Assembly: GCF_000014805.1 (NCBI RefSeq)
Contig: NC_008570.1
Coordinates: 997,001-1,061,000 of the forward strand
Length of the DNA stretch: 64,000 bases
Reading direction: 5' to 3'
Origin: Aeromonas hydrophila subsp. hydrophila ATCC 7966
Lineage (GTDB): Bacteria > Pseudomonadota > Gammaproteobacteria > Enterobacterales > Aeromonadaceae
In this document: in pieces, positions 38,084-47,455 of the stretch
Layout: each line of letters opens with the position of its first letter
Position numbering within the stretch: the stretch's first letter is position 1
The notes under the pieces: model-generated
Told to the model about the DNA's origin: nothing
The model's input: only the letters and a program-made list of their open reading frames with translations
Databases searched by the model: none
Program-made: the position numbers and the translations under genes

Positions 38084-38911
38084 ATGCAACAAGATCCGGT
38101 ACTCAACGCCGTCGCCACCATTCTCGCCCGCAAGCCGGGTTTCGCCCCCCGCGCCGCCATGATCCTGGGCTCCGGCCTCGGCGTGCTGGCCGATGCGCTG
38201 GAGGAGAAGGTCACCATTCCCTACGAGGAGCTGGACGGCTTCCCGGTCAGCACGGTGGCCGGCCACAGCGGCGAGCTGGTGCTCGGCAAGCTGCACGGGG
38301 TGGACGTGGTCTGCATGAAGGGGCGCGGCCACTACTACGAACACGAAACCATGAAGGTGATGACCACCCCGGTGCGCACCTTCAAGCGGCTGGGCTGCGA
38401 GCTGCTGCTGGTGACCAACGCGGCCGGCTCGCTGCGCCCGGAGCGGATCGGGGTCGGCTCCCTGGTCATCTTCAACGATCACATCAACACCATGCCGGGC
38501 ACCCCCATGACGGGCGCCAATGACGAGGCCTACGGCCCGCGCTTCTTCAGCCTGGCCAATGCCTATGACAAGGGGTTGCGCAGCGAAGCGCTGGCGCTGG
38601 CCGAGCGGGAGGGGATCGCCGTCAATCAGGGGGTGTTTGTCTCCTACAGCGGCCCCTGTTTCGAGACCGCCGCCGAGATCCGCATGATGCAGATCATCGG
38701 TGGCGACGTGGTGGGGATGTCGGTGGTACCGGAAGTGGTCAGCGCCGCCCACTGCGGCCTGCCGGTGCTGGCCATCTGCGCCATCACCAACATGGCGGAG
38801 GGGCTTGGCGACGTGCAGCTCTCCCACGAGCAGACCCTCAAGTGCGCCAAGCTGGCGGAAACGGACTTCATCCGCCTCATCAACACCTTTATCCAGCACC
38901 ACTTCCAGTAA
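38084..38911 (+). CDS. xapA: purine nucleoside phosphorylase XapA (PNP II)
   Basis: XapA phosphorolyses inosine, guanosine and xanthosine to base and ribose-1-phosphate. The 275-residue protein has the trimeric PNP features ILGSGLGVLAD, GFPVSTVAGHSGELVLG, KGRGHYYE, VTNAAGSL, GGDVVGMSVVPEVV and a terminal SHEQTL segment, close to E. coli XapA along its length. AGAGG supports the ATG at 38084; ATG at 38051 is an alternative adding 11 residues. It heads a run with a nucleoside permease and deoC. Confidence 0.9.
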   Translation: MQQDPVLNAVATILARKPGFAPRAAMILGSGLGVLADALEEKVTIPYEELDGFPVSTVAGHSGELVLGKLHGVDVVCMKGRGHYYEHETMKVMTTPVRTFKRLGCELLLVTNAAGSLRPERIGVGSLVIFNDHINTMPGTPMTGANDEAYGPRFFSLANAYDKGLRSEALALAEREGIAVNQGVFVSYSGPCFETAAEIRMMQIIGGDVVGMSVVPEVVSAAHCGLPVLAICAITNMAEGLGDVQLSHEQTLKCAKLAETDFIRLINTFIQHHFQ

Positions 38912-38936
38912 GTAGGGAACGACCAGGAGGTCAGTT

Positions 38937-40196
38937 ATGTTTGCAGCAGGATTTCTCGGTATGGCGGCGCTGATCCTCATCGCCGTGCTCGCATCGACCA
39001 ACCGCAGGGCCATTCGCCTGCGCACCGTGGGGCTGGCGCTGGCCTTGCAGGTCGCCATCGGTACCCTGGTGCTCTATGTACCGCTGGGGCGCCGGGCGCT
39101 GGAGGGGATGGCCCACGGGGTCGACGCCGTGCTGGCAAGCGGCAAGGCGGGCATTCACTTCCTGTTTGGCAACCTGGTCAACTTCTCGGTGGACGGTATC
39201 GGCTTCGTGTTTGCCCTCAACGTGCTGCCGCTGGTGGTGTTCTTCTCGGCGCTGATCGCCGTGCTCTACTACCTCGGCATCATGCAACTGGTGATCCGCT
39301 TCATCGGCGGCGCCATGGCGCGGCTGCTCGGCACCTCCCAGACCGAATCCATGTCGGCGGTGGCCAACGTCTTCGTTGGCCAGAGCGAGGCGCCGCTGGT
39401 GGTCAAGCCCTACATGCCCAAGATGAGCGACTCGGAGTTCTTCGCCGTCATGTGCGGCGGCATGGCCTCGGTCTCCGGCACCGTGCTGGCGGGCTACGCC
39501 ATGATGGGTGTGGACATGCAGTACCTGCTGGCCGCCTCCTTCATGGCGGCGCCGGGCGGGATCCTGTTCGCCAAGCTGATCATTCCCGAAACCAGCCAGC
39601 CGGACTATGTGTTCGACAACAGCATCCAGTTTGACGGCAAGAAGCCGGAGAACGTGCTGGCGGCGGCAGGCGAGGGGGCCAGCAGCGGCCTCAAGCTGGC
39701 GGCGGCCATCGGCGCCATGCTGATCGCCATGATCGGGCTGGTGACCCTGGTCAACACCCTGCTGGGCGGGGTGGGGGAGATGGTGGGCATGCCGCTCTCC
39801 CTCGAGCTCATCCTGGGCTGGATCTTCTCGCCGCTCGCCTTCCTGCTCGGGGTGCCGCTGGCGGACATTGGCATCGCCGGCGCCATGATCGGCAAGAAGC
39901 TGGTGGTGAACGAGTTCGTGGCCTACAGCGACCTCTCCCCCTACCTGAAAGACGCCAGCACTGTGACCGCCGCCGGCCTGCAGGTGCTGGAGGAGAAGTC
40001 CAAGGTGATCATCAGCTTCGCCCTGTGCGGCTTTGCCAACCTGGCCTCCATGGGGATCCTGATCGGTGGCCTCGGCACCCTCTGCCCCTCCCGCACCGAC
40101 TTCATCGCCCGCTACGGCCTGCGTACCGTGCTGGCCGCCACCTGTTCCAACCTGATGAGCGCCGCCATCGCCGGGATCTTCTTCTCCCTGGCCTGA
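38937..40196 (+). CDS. concentrative nucleoside transporter (NupC/CNT family)
   Basis: The 419-residue protein is a CNT-family cation-coupled nucleoside importer. It shows the family motifs [44 protein letters not shown] and [18 protein letters not shown]. It lies 25 bases after xapA with an AGGAGG site and supplies its substrate. Confidence 0.93.
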   Translation: MFAAGFLGMAALILIAVLASTNRRAIRLRTVGLALALQVAIGTLVLYVPLGRRALEGMAHGVDAVLASGKAGIHFLFGNLVNFSVDGIGFVFALNVLPLVVFFSALIAVLYYLGIMQLVIRFIGGAMARLLGTSQTESMSAVANVFVGQSEAPLVVKPYMPKMSDSEFFAVMCGGMASVSGTVLAGYAMMGVDMQYLLAASFMAAPGGILFAKLIIPETSQPDYVFDNSIQFDGKKPENVLAAAGEGASSGLKLAAAIGAMLIAMIGLVTLVNTLLGGVGEMVGMPLSLELILGWIFSPLAFLLGVPLADIGIAGAMIGKKLVVNEFVAYSDLSPYLKDASTVTAAGLQVLEEKSKVIISFALCGFANLASMGILIGGLGTLCPSRTDFIARYGLRTVLAATCSNLMSAAIAGIFFSLA

Positions 40197-40215
40197 GCGT
40201 CCCATCCCTTGTTCC

Positions 40216-40240
40216 GGGGCGCTGCGGCGCCCCTTTCTTA
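40216..40240 (+). terminator. weak hairpin between nupC-like gene and deoC
   Basis: GGGGCGC / GCGCCCC with a TGCG loop is followed by TTTCTTA. A similar GC hairpin (GGCGCCC / GGGCGCC) stands after deoC at 41081-41098. Both may attenuate rather than end transcription. Confidence 0.45.
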
Positions 40241-40258
40241 TCCCGACAGGAGCCTTCC

Positions 40259-41062
40259 ATGATTCCAGCTACTGCTTTTGCACCTGCCTGCGCTGCCACC
40301 GAGGCCGCCAGCCGAGCCATCCGCTTGATGGACCTCACCAGCCTCAATGACGATGACCACGATGCGCGCATCATCGCCCTCTGCCACCAGGCGCAGACTC
40401 CCTTTGGCAACACCGCCGCGGTCTGCATCTATCCGCGCTTCGTGGGGCTGGCCAGGCTCACCCTGGCGGCGCAGGGCACCCCCGAAATCAAGGTCGCCAC
40501 CGTGGTCAACTTCCCCCATGGCGACGATGAGCTGGCCAGCGTGCTGGCCGAGACCCGCGCAGCCCTCCTCGCTGGCGCCGACGAGATCGATCTGGTGATC
40601 CCCTGGCGTGCGCTCAAGGCGGGGGACGAGGCGCCCGCCCGGGCGCTGGTGCGCGGCTGCAAGGTATTGTGCGGGACGCGGCTGCTCAAGGTGATCATCG
40701 AATCCGGCGAGCTGCAGGAGCCCGCGCTTATCCGCGCCGCCTCCCTGCTTGCCATCGAGGAGGGGGCCGATTTCATCAAGACCTCCACCGGCAAGGTGCC
40801 GGTCAATGCCACCCCCGAGGCGTGCCGCACCATGCTGGCGGCCATCGCCGAGTGCGGCGCGCAGCACCGGGTGGGATTCAAGGCGGCAGGCGGGGTGAAA
40901 AGCGCGCAGGAGGCGGGGGAGTATCTGGCCATGGCGGCCGCACTCTTTGGCGATGAGTGGCTGGTTGCCGAGCGCTTTCGCTTCGGCGCCTCCAGCCTGC
41001 TCGGTCAGTTGCTGGCCACTATCGAGGGCAAGAAGCCGGTTGCTGCCGACGGCAGTTATTGA
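40259..41062 (+). CDS. deoC: deoxyribose-phosphate aldolase DeoC
   Basis: DeoC cleaves 2-deoxyribose-5-phosphate to glyceraldehyde-3-phosphate and acetaldehyde. The 267-residue TIM-barrel protein has the Schiff-base Lys174 in FIKTSTGK, Lys208 in GFKAAGG and Asp111 in DEIDLVI, equivalent to K167, K201 and D102 of E. coli. AGGAG precedes the ATG at 40259; the frame runs upstream into the permease gene without meaning. Confidence 0.95.
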   Translation: MIPATAFAPACAATEAASRAIRLMDLTSLNDDDHDARIIALCHQAQTPFGNTAAVCIYPRFVGLARLTLAAQGTPEIKVATVVNFPHGDDELASVLAETRAALLAGADEIDLVIPWRALKAGDEAPARALVRGCKVLCGTRLLKVIIESGELQEPALIRAASLLAIEEGADFIKTSTGKVPVNATPEACRTMLAAIAECGAQHRVGFKAAGGVKSAQEAGEYLAMAAALFGDEWLVAERFRFGASSLLGQLLATIEGKKPVAADGSY

Positions 41063-41118
41063 ATCATTCCCATCCAGTGCGGCGCCCGGCGGGGCGCCCC
41101 TTTGCACAGGTGCATGCC

Positions 41119-42030
41119 ATGTCCCATCCCCGTTTTCATTTCGTGCAGGCCCACGGCAAGGTGCTGCTGTTCACCCTGCTCATCAGCCTCTCCTTCCCCA
41201 TCGGCAGCGCCCTCACCGCGGTGCTGGACCCGCTGGTGGTCACCTGGGCGCGCTACCTGCTGGCGGCGCTCACCTTCGTGATTCTGCTGGCTTGCCAGCG
41301 CCGTCTGGTGCTGCCTTCGCTGCGGGATCTGGGGCGTTATACCCTCATCTCGCTGCCGGCTCTCTGCTACTTCGTCGCCATGTTCGTGGCGCTGCAGGAG
41401 ACCAGCGCCCTCGATGCCAGCGCGCTCTACACCACGGTGCCCCTCATCAGCGCGCTGGCCAGCATGCTGATCTTCCAGCGCCGCATTGGCTGGTCGATGG
41501 CGTTCGCTTTGCTGGGGGGGATGGTGGCGGCCGCTCTCATCATCTTTCGCGGTGAGCTGAGCCAGCTGGCGAGCCTGAGCCTCACCCCCAGCAACCGCAT
41601 CTATCTGCTGGGCTGCGTGGGGATGGCGCTCAACCCCATATTGGTGAAGCGCTACTACCGGGGCGAGTCCTTTGCCCACCTCACCTGCTGGACCCTGATC
41701 TGCGCCACCCTGCTGCTCACCCTGGTGGCGGCGCCGCGGCTGCTGACAACCGACTGGCAGCAGGTGTCGCTGCCGCTCTGGCTCGGCCTTGCCTATCTGG
41801 CGCTGTTTGCCACGGCGCTCAGCTTCTTTTTGTTCCAGCAGGGGAGCGTGGTGCTGCAGCCGGAGCAGGTCTCGGCCTACACCTACCTGATCCCGGTGCT
41901 GGTGCTGTTGATTGGCATGCTGAGCGGGGAGGAGGTGATCTGGCGGCAGGTGGGCTGGGGCGTGCTCGGCGTGCTGCTGACCATGGCGGTCATGGTGCTG
42001 GTGCCCACTCGGCAGGCCCGCCGTGCCTGA
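41119..42030 (+). CDS. EamA/DMT-family transporter
   Basis: The 303-residue protein has about ten membrane segments in two repeated EamA halves (about 10-140 and 155-290). It has SALTAVLDPLVVTWARYLLAA early on and LQPEQVSAYTYLIPVLVLL near the end, usual for this family of metabolite exporters. Substrate is unknown. AGGTG lies upstream of the ATG at 41119. Its place after deoC may be incidental. Confidence 0.82.
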   Translation: MSHPRFHFVQAHGKVLLFTLLISLSFPIGSALTAVLDPLVVTWARYLLAALTFVILLACQRRLVLPSLRDLGRYTLISLPALCYFVAMFVALQETSALDASALYTTVPLISALASMLIFQRRIGWSMAFALLGGMVAAALIIFRGELSQLASLSLTPSNRIYLLGCVGMALNPILVKRYYRGESFAHLTCWTLICATLLLTLVAAPRLLTTDWQQVSLPLWLGLAYLALFATALSFFLFQQGSVVLQPEQVSAYTYLIPVLVLLIGMLSGEEVIWRQVGWGVLGVLLTMAVMVLVPTRQARRA

Positions 42031-42035
42031 ATGGG

Positions 42036-43049
42036 TCAGCGGGCGGGCTGGTAGTAGTCGAGATACCAGCGCACGAACGCGGCAACCCCTTCCTTGATGG
42101 AGGTGGCGGGGCGCAGGCCGGTGAGGGTGTGGAGGGGCTCGCTGTCGGCCCAGGTGGCGTGCATGTCGCCCGCCTGCATCGGCAGCATCCGCTTGATGGC
42201 GGGCTTGTCCAGCGCCTGTTCCAGCGCCTCGATGAAATCGAGCAGCCGCACCGGCTGGCCATGACCGATGTTGAGGATGCGGTAGGGGGCGGCGCTCTCG
42301 GCCGGACTCTGCTCGCCGGCATGCCAGTGAGGGTTGGGGCGGGGCGGCAGCTCGGCGACGGCCAGGATCCCCTCGACGATGTCGTCGATGAAGGTGAAGT
42401 CGCGGCTGAGATCGCCCTGGTTGTAGACGTCGATGGGCTCGCCCGCCAGGATGGCGCGGGTGAACTTGGCGATGGCCATGTCGGGCCGGCCCCAGGGGCC
42501 GTAGACGGTGAAAAAGCGCAGCCCCGTGGTGGGCAGACCGTAGAGCGCCGAATAGGCGTGGGCCATCAGCTCGCCGCTCTTCTTGGTGGCGGCATAGAGG
42601 GAGACCGGGTGGTCCACCTGCTGATCGGCACTGAACGGCAGCTGCTCGCCCATGCCGTAGACCGAGCTGGAGGAGGCGTAGATCAGATGCTGGATGCCGT
42701 GTTGGCGGCACCCTTCCAGCACCGTCAGCATGCCGGTGAGGTTGCTCTCGCTGTAGGCAAACGGGTTTTCCAGCGAGTGGCGCACCCCCGCCTGGGCGCC
42801 CAGGTGGATCACCCGCTCGAACCGCCCCTCGGCAAACAGGGCGGCCATGCCGGCCTGGTCCGCCAGCTCGCCCTGCACGAAGCGAAAATGGGGGAAGGGG
42901 GTCAGCATCGCCAGGCGGGCCTCCTTGAGGCTCACCTCGTAGTAGTCGTTGAGGTTGTCGAGCCCCACCACCTGATGACCCGCCTCGCACAGCTGTCTGG
43001 CCACGTGAAAACCGATAAAGCCGGCGGCGCCGGTGACCAGATACTTCAT
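42036..43049 (-). CDS. NAD-dependent epimerase, UDP-glucuronate 4-epimerase type
   Basis: The 337-residue extended short-chain dehydrogenase has the NAD motif GAAGFIG at 7-13 and the active-site Y152-xxx-K156. HLGAQAGVRHSLENPFAY, RFFTVYGPWGRPDMA and the DVYNQGDLSRDFTFIDDIVEG segment are typical of UDP-glucuronate epimerases used for capsule and O-antigen sugars. No polysaccharide cluster is next to it. AGGA precedes the ATG at 43049. It overlaps nothing and converges on the EamA gene. Confidence 0.88.
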   Translation of the reverse strand: MKYLVTGAAGFIGFHVARQLCEAGHQVVGLDNLNDYYEVSLKEARLAMLTPFPHFRFVQGELADQAGMAALFAEGRFERVIHLGAQAGVRHSLENPFAYSESNLTGMLTVLEGCRQHGIQHLIYASSSSVYGMGEQLPFSADQQVDHPVSLYAATKKSGELMAHAYSALYGLPTTGLRFFTVYGPWGRPDMAIAKFTRAILAGEPIDVYNQGDLSRDFTFIDDIVEGILAVAELPPRPNPHWHAGEQSPAESAAPYRILNIGHGQPVRLLDFIEALEQALDKPAIKRMLPMQAGDMHATWADSEPLHTLTGLRPATSIKEGVAAFVRWYLDYYQPAR

Positions 43050-43299
43050 GGTTGGGGTCCTGTGCAGATCATGGGGCTCCTGACGGTGATGGGAAAAGGG
43101 GTTGCGCGCTTTGTAGCAGAGCCGGCGCGTCTGTGCCATGGCAAACCGCCGGTGTCGGCGCGACGGGCGGCGGCTCAGGCGCGGCATGCTGCATCTTGGT
43201 GCAGCGGCTGTCAATGGAGAATGACAGGCACCAAAACGGGGCGTGGGCGGCGACTATTGTGATCATGGTCGCAAAAAATAGACTGAACCCCATAACGAA

Positions 43300-43334
43300 G
43301 CCCTGCGGACAGGGCTCGCGCCCGCCAGACGGGC
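43300..43334 (+). promoter_or_regulatory. two adjacent GC hairpins in the leader of the YitT gene
   Basis: GCCCTG-CGGA-CAGGGC (43300-43315) and GCCCG-CCAGA-CGGGC (43320-43334) are perfect small stems 4 bases apart, about 40 bases before the ATG at 43372. No known riboswitch consensus was recognised; guanidine-II type loops (ACGR) are absent. Confidence 0.4.
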
Positions 43335-43371
43335 AACAGACACTCTTTCACTTCGCTATTGGATACCGGTT

Positions 43372-43998
43372 ATGGACAACACCCCTGGCTCGGCGCACTC
43401 CGTTCGGACTGCGCACCCCCTCTATGAAGACGTCATCGCCCTGCTGACCGCGGCCGGTTTCGTCTCCCTCGGCATCTTTCTGTTTCATCAGGTTGGTCTG
43501 CTGACCGGCGGCACCGCCGGGCTGGCGCTGCTGTTGCAGCAGGTGACGGGGCTGAGCTTCGGCCTGCTGTTCTTCGGCATGAACCTGCCCTTCTATGCCC
43601 TGGCGTGGCTGAGGATGGGGCCGCGCTTCACCCTCAACACCTTCGTCTCGGTGGCGGCGGTCTCTTTCATGACGGATCACCTCAACGCCGTGCTGCAAAT
43701 CGGCAAGATTGAACCGGTCTACGCGGCGCTGATCGGCGGCACCCTGATCGGCATGGGGCTGCTCATCATGTTCCGCCACAAATCGAGTCTGGGCGGCTTC
43801 AACATCCTGGCGCTGTTTATTCAGGATCGGTTCGGCATCCGCGCCGGCAAGCTGCAGATGGGACTGGATTGCACCATCGTCATCGCCTCCTTCTTCGTGG
43901 TGCAGCCCTGGATCCTGGCGCTCTCGGTGGTGGCGGCCATCATCTGTAACCTGGTGTTGACACTCAACCACAAGCCGGGCCGCTATCAGATCGCTTGA
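43372..43998 (+). CDS. YitT-family membrane protein
   Basis: The 208-residue protein has five or six membrane segments and matches the YitT (DUF161) family: AAGFVSLGIFLFHQVGLLTGGTAGLALLLQ, then FRHKSSLGGFNILAL. The family resembles transporters but substrates are not established. It is monocistronic, followed by a terminator at 44060. Confidence 0.82.
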   Translation: MDNTPGSAHSVRTAHPLYEDVIALLTAAGFVSLGIFLFHQVGLLTGGTAGLALLLQQVTGLSFGLLFFGMNLPFYALAWLRMGPRFTLNTFVSVAAVSFMTDHLNAVLQIGKIEPVYAALIGGTLIGMGLLIMFRHKSSLGGFNILALFIQDRFGIRAGKLQMGLDCTIVIASFFVVQPWILALSVVAAIICNLVLTLNHKPGRYQIA

Positions 43999-44059
43999 CG
44001 AGAAAAGAATCATATGAGGCTGTTTGGCTGGCGATTAGCCCGCCACGCCTTGCAAACAA

Positions 44060-44083
44060 ACAGAGCGCCTGATGGCGCTCTGT
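44060..44083. terminator. bidirectional terminator
   Basis: ACAGAGCGCC / GGCGCTCTGT, a perfect 10-bp stem with a TGAT loop, separates YitT (+) and hmuV (-). The minus strand continues TTGTTTG. Confidence 0.8.
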
Positions 44084-44103
44084 TGCTATCTGCCGCACTG
44101 CCA

Positions 44104-44892
44104 TTACACCACCATGGGCAGCCCGCTTTCGGGGTGGAGGATCACCTGGGCCGGGTAGTCGTAGAGCCGGTCGATGAGATCGGGCGTCAGCACCTCGCGC
44201 GGGGTGCCGTCTGCCATCACTCTGCCCTGTTCCAGCATCACCAGCCGGTCGGCGTAACGGGCCGCCAGATTGAGGTCGTGCAGCACCACCAGCACGGCGG
44301 TATGGCGGGCGGCGAGGGCGCGCGCCATGGTGAGCAGCTGGTGCTGGTACTTGAGATCAAGCGCCGAGGTGGGCTCATCGAGCAGCAGCAGCCGCGCTTG
44401 CTGCGGTTCGTCCGGTGCCTGCCAGATCTGGGCCAGCACCCGGGCGAACTGCACCCGCTGGCGCTCCCCGCCGGAGAGGCCGGGATAGAGGCGGCCGGCC
44501 AGGTGATCGACCCCGGCATGGGTCATGGCGGCCCCGACTATCTCGTCGCGCCGGCTGGCCGGCTCGCTGTGGGGCAGCCGGCCCATGGCCACCACCTCCT
44601 CGCACAGGAAGGGGAAGTTCAGGGACGAGCTCTGCGGCAGCACCCCGACCCGATGGGCCAGCTCGGTGCCGGCCCACTCTTGCCGCTCCCGGCCAAACAG
44701 GCGGATTTCTCCCTGATGTTCCAGCTCGCCGGTGAGGCATTTGAGCAGCGAGCTCTTGCCGGCGCCGTTGGGGCCGAGCAGGGCGGTGAGGCTGCCCGCC
44801 TGCAGGCTGAGGTCGAGCCTGTCCAGGATGGGGCGGCCGCCCCGGCTGAGGCTGAGCTGGCGGCAGTGCAGCAGGGTCGATGAAGCAGACAA
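44104..44892 (-). CDS. hmuV: hemin ABC importer ATPase HmuV
   Basis: HmuV powers heme import across the inner membrane. The 262-residue ATPase has Walker A GPNGAGKS (40-47), signature LSGGERQRVQFARVLAQ, Walker B LLLLDEPTSALD and the H-loop VLHDLNLAARYAD. The motif spacing and the gene order hmuT-hmuU-hmuV are those of heme importers. It ends the minus-strand operon. Confidence 0.95.
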   Translation of the reverse strand: MSASSTLLHCRQLSLSRGGRPILDRLDLSLQAGSLTALLGPNGAGKSSLLKCLTGELEHQGEIRLFGRERQEWAGTELAHRVGVLPQSSSLNFPFLCEEVVAMGRLPHSEPASRRDEIVGAAMTHAGVDHLAGRLYPGLSGGERQRVQFARVLAQIWQAPDEPQQARLLLLDEPTSALDLKYQHQLLTMARALAARHTAVLVVLHDLNLAARYADRLVMLEQGRVMADGTPREVLTPDLIDRLYDYPAQVILHPESGLPMVV

Positions 44893-44906
44893 GAGGAGTC
44901 CTCCGG

Positions 44907-45938
44907 TTAAAGCGTCCGGCGGCCCTTGACCAGCAGCCAGATGAAGAAGGGGGCGCCCAGCAGGGCGGTGATGATGCCGACCGGCATCTCGGCCGGCGCC
45001 AGCAGGGTGCGGGCCAGCATGTCGGCGCCCAGCAGCAGGGCAGCCCCGAGCAGGGCGGAGAGCGGCAGCAACCGGACGTGGTTGGGGCCGGCCAGCAGCC
45101 GCACCAGGTGGGGTACCACCAGGCCGACGAAACCGATCATGCCGGCCACCGCCACTGCTACGCCGACTCCGGCGGCGGTGAGCAGGATCAGCCGCCGCTT
45201 GAGGGACTGCACCTGGATGCCGAGGTGGCGGGCCTCCCCTTCACCCAGCAGCAGGGCGTTGAGGGGGTTGGCATCGCGCAAGAACAGAATGAGCAGGGCA
45301 ACCAGGGTCAGCAGCGCCAGCGCCACGTCCACCGGCTTCCCCGCCGCCAGCGACCCCATCTGCCACAGGCTCAGGTTGCGCAGCATCTGATCATCGGCGA
45401 GATAGGTGAGCAGGCCGATCACGGCACCGGACAGCGCGGTGACGGCCACCCCGGCCAGCAGCATGACGGTGACCGAGGTGCCCCCCTCCCGGGTGCCGAG
45501 CAGATAGACGAGGGTGGTGGTCAGCGCGCCGCCGAGAAAGGCGAGCAGGGGCAGCAGGCCGATGCCGAGCAGGCTCTGCCACTGCTGGCCGAGGGGGGCC
45601 AGCAGCACGATGGCCAGCGCCGCGCCGAGCGCCGCGCCGCCGGAGACCCCGATGATGCCGGGGTCGGCCAGGGGGTTGCGAAACAGGCCCTGCATCACGG
45701 CGCCGCAGAGGCCGAGAATCCCCCCCACCGCGATGCAGAGCAGGGTACGAGGCAGGCGGATCTCCTGCACGATCAGCAGCTTGTGGGCCTCAATCCCGCT
45801 CCCTTGGCCGGCGAACAGGGCGCGCAGGCTCTCGCCAAAGGAGAGGGCCATGGGGCCGGTCGCCAAGGATCCGACCAGTAGCAGCGCCAGTGCGCCGCCG
45901 GTGAGGCACAGCAGCCAGGGCAGTGGCAGACGCATCAT
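44907..45938 (-). CDS. hmuU: hemin ABC importer permease HmuU
   Basis: The 343-residue FecCD-family permease has about ten membrane segments, with RLPRTLLCIAVGGILGLCGAVMQGLFRNPLADPGIIGVSGGAALGA and GMIGFVGLVVPHLVRLL as in siderophore and heme permeases. The ATG at 45938 overlaps the hmuT stop (ATGA), preferred over the GTG at 45956. HmuV follows after 14 bases. Confidence 0.95.
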   Translation of the reverse strand: MMRLPLPWLLCLTGGALALLLVGSLATGPMALSFGESLRALFAGQGSGIEAHKLLIVQEIRLPRTLLCIAVGGILGLCGAVMQGLFRNPLADPGIIGVSGGAALGAALAIVLLAPLGQQWQSLLGIGLLPLLAFLGGALTTTLVYLLGTREGGTSVTVMLLAGVAVTALSGAVIGLLTYLADDQMLRNLSLWQMGSLAAGKPVDVALALLTLVALLILFLRDANPLNALLLGEGEARHLGIQVQSLKRRLILLTAAGVGVAVAVAGMIGFVGLVVPHLVRLLAGPNHVRLLPLSALLGAALLLGADMLARTLLAPAEMPVGIITALLGAPFFIWLLVKGRRTL

Positions 45939-46774
45939 GAACCCAGCTTGATCCACTTGGCGATCTGGCTGGCCTGCTGCAGCGAGGTGAGGCTGAGCCC
46001 CCCTTGCAGGGCGTGACCGTCGATGGCGTGGATGGCTCTGTTCTTGCCGGCCGGGGTGGCGGAAAGGGCGGGCACCTGGCTCAGCACGGTTTCAGGATCC
46101 TGATACTGCTGCCAGTCGCGGCCGCTCACCAGCACCAGATCGGGCTGCAGCTCGATCAGGGATTCGGTGGAGACGGGTTTGTAGTCTTGCAGCTGGGCCA
46201 CCGGGTTGACGCCGCCGGCCAGAGTGAGCAGGGCGCTGGCGGTGGTGTTGCCGCCGGCGATGCTGGTGGGCTGGCCCTTGTGCAGCAGCAGGAAGACCAC
46301 CTTGAGCGGCTTGTTCTGCTTTGCCTGGGCGGCCAGCTGCTCGCTCTGGGCCTGGATCTCGGCCTTCAGGCGGGAGCCGGCGGCCGGGTCCTTGAGCAGG
46401 GCGGCCAGGGTATCGATGCGCTGGTTGAGGTTGGCGAGGGTGGGGGCGGTGGGCAGCACGTCCACTTCGACCCCGGCCCGGCGCAACTGCTCCAGGGCGG
46501 GCGGTGGCCCCATCTCGTCGCTGCCGACCAGCCGGGTCGGCGCCAGGCTCAGGATCCCTTCGGCGGCGAGGGCGCGGTGATAGCCGACCCGTGGCAGGTT
46601 TTTCGGCTCCGGGCTGCTGATGTCGGTGGCGATGAGGCTCTGCTCACCGCCCAGCGCCAGAATGAGTTCCGTGGTGGCCGGGCCTATGCTGACGATACGT
46701 TCCTGCGCCAGAACGGGCAGGGACAGGGCTGAGCAGCCGAGCAGGCTGAGTGCGAGGGCAAAACGACGGCCCAT
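45935..46774 (-). CDS. hmuT: periplasmic hemin-binding protein HmuT
   Basis: The 279-residue substrate-binding protein of the importer has a signal peptide (cleaved near VLAQERI) and two lobes joined by a long helix, class III type. It begins RIVSIGPATTELILALGG and has VGYHRALAAEGILSLAPTRL, where a Tyr/His could bind heme iron. First gene of the operon; a Fur-like box lies 70 bases upstream. Confidence 0.94.
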   Translation of the reverse strand: MGRRFALALSLLGCSALSLPVLAQERIVSIGPATTELILALGGEQSLIATDISSPEPKNLPRVGYHRALAAEGILSLAPTRLVGSDEMGPPPALEQLRRAGVEVDVLPTAPTLANLNQRIDTLAALLKDPAAGSRLKAEIQAQSEQLAAQAKQNKPLKVVFLLLHKGQPTSIAGGNTTASALLTLAGGVNPVAQLQDYKPVSTESLIELQPDLVLVSGRDWQQYQDPETVLSQVPALSATPAGKNRAIHAIDGHALQGGLSLTSLQQASQIAKWIKLGS

Positions 46775-46843
46775 GCTAACCTCCGAAGGGTGAATGAAGT
46801 TGGGTTGCCGCCGAGAATATCAAGCCGTCGAAAAAAATGCACT

Positions 46844-46862
46844 GAGAATGAAAGCGATTATC
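46844..46862. promoter_or_regulatory. Fur-like box between hmuT and hutX
   Basis: The 19 bases GAGAATGAAAGCGATTATC agree with the Fur consensus GATAATGATAATCATTATC at 14 positions. The site lies between the divergent hmuTUV and hutXZ units and could repress both when iron is plentiful. Confidence 0.7.
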
Positions 46863-46942
46863 AATTGCATTGGTTTGGGGCCTTCATTACAGTATCCGCC
46901 ATGACAGAACAGGGATGCCGCAGGCACCCCAAGGGAGAACCG

Positions 46943-47455
46943 ATGAGCATTGCACAACGCATTCATGGGCTGCTGGAACAAGATCCCAGCGCTCACCCAT
47001 CCACCATCGCCGCCGAGCTGGCCGTCAGCGAATGGGAGGTGGTACGCCACCTGCCGGCCGAGCTGGTCACTCTGGTGCCCGCCGAGCAGGCCGAAGCCCT
47101 GCTGGCGGATCTGGCCGACTGGGGCCAGGTGACCACCATCGTCGAGTCCGACGGCTCCATCTTCGAGGTGAAGGCCCCCTTCCCCCGTGGCAAGAGCGCC
47201 CGCGGCTACTACAACCTGATGGGGCGCGACGGCGAGATGCACGGCCACCTCAAGCTCGACAACGTGGTCGGCATCGCCCTGGTCAGCAAGCTGTTCATGG
47301 GCAAGGAGGGGCACTCCTTCCAGTTCTTCGGCCACAGCGGTCGCTGCATTTTCAAGGTCTATTTGGGGCGTGACGAGCAGCGTCAGCTGCTGCCGGCCCA
47401 GGTGGAACGCTTCATGGCCCTGCGCCACCAGTATCAAGAGGAAGTCAAAGCATGA
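46943..47455 (+). CDS. hutX: heme utilisation cytosolic carrier HutX
   Basis: HutX binds heme in the cytoplasm and hands it to HutZ. The 170-residue protein matches the HutX/HuvX family with FEVKAPFPRGKSARGYYNLMGRDGEMHGHLKLDNV and GHSFQFFGHSGRCIFKVYLGRD. AAGGGAGA precedes the ATG at 46943; the frame is open upstream without similarity. The stop overlaps the hutZ start. Confidence 0.93.
   Translation: MSIAQRIHGLLEQDPSAHPSTIAAELAVSEWEVVRHLPAELVTLVPAEQAEALLADLADWGQVTTIVESDGSIFEVKAPFPRGKSARGYYNLMGRDGEMHGHLKLDNVVGIALVSKLFMGKEGHSFQFFGHSGRCIFKVYLGRDEQRQLLPAQVERFMALRHQYQEEVKA

Noticed and set aside
41056..42990. A 644-codon minus-strand frame across the EamA gene into the epimerase gene
   Set aside because: Out of frame with the epimerase and antisense to EamA; no domain.
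43300..43334. Guanidine-II (mini-ykkC) riboswitch before YitT
   Set aside because: Two tandem stems are present, but neither loop is ACGR.
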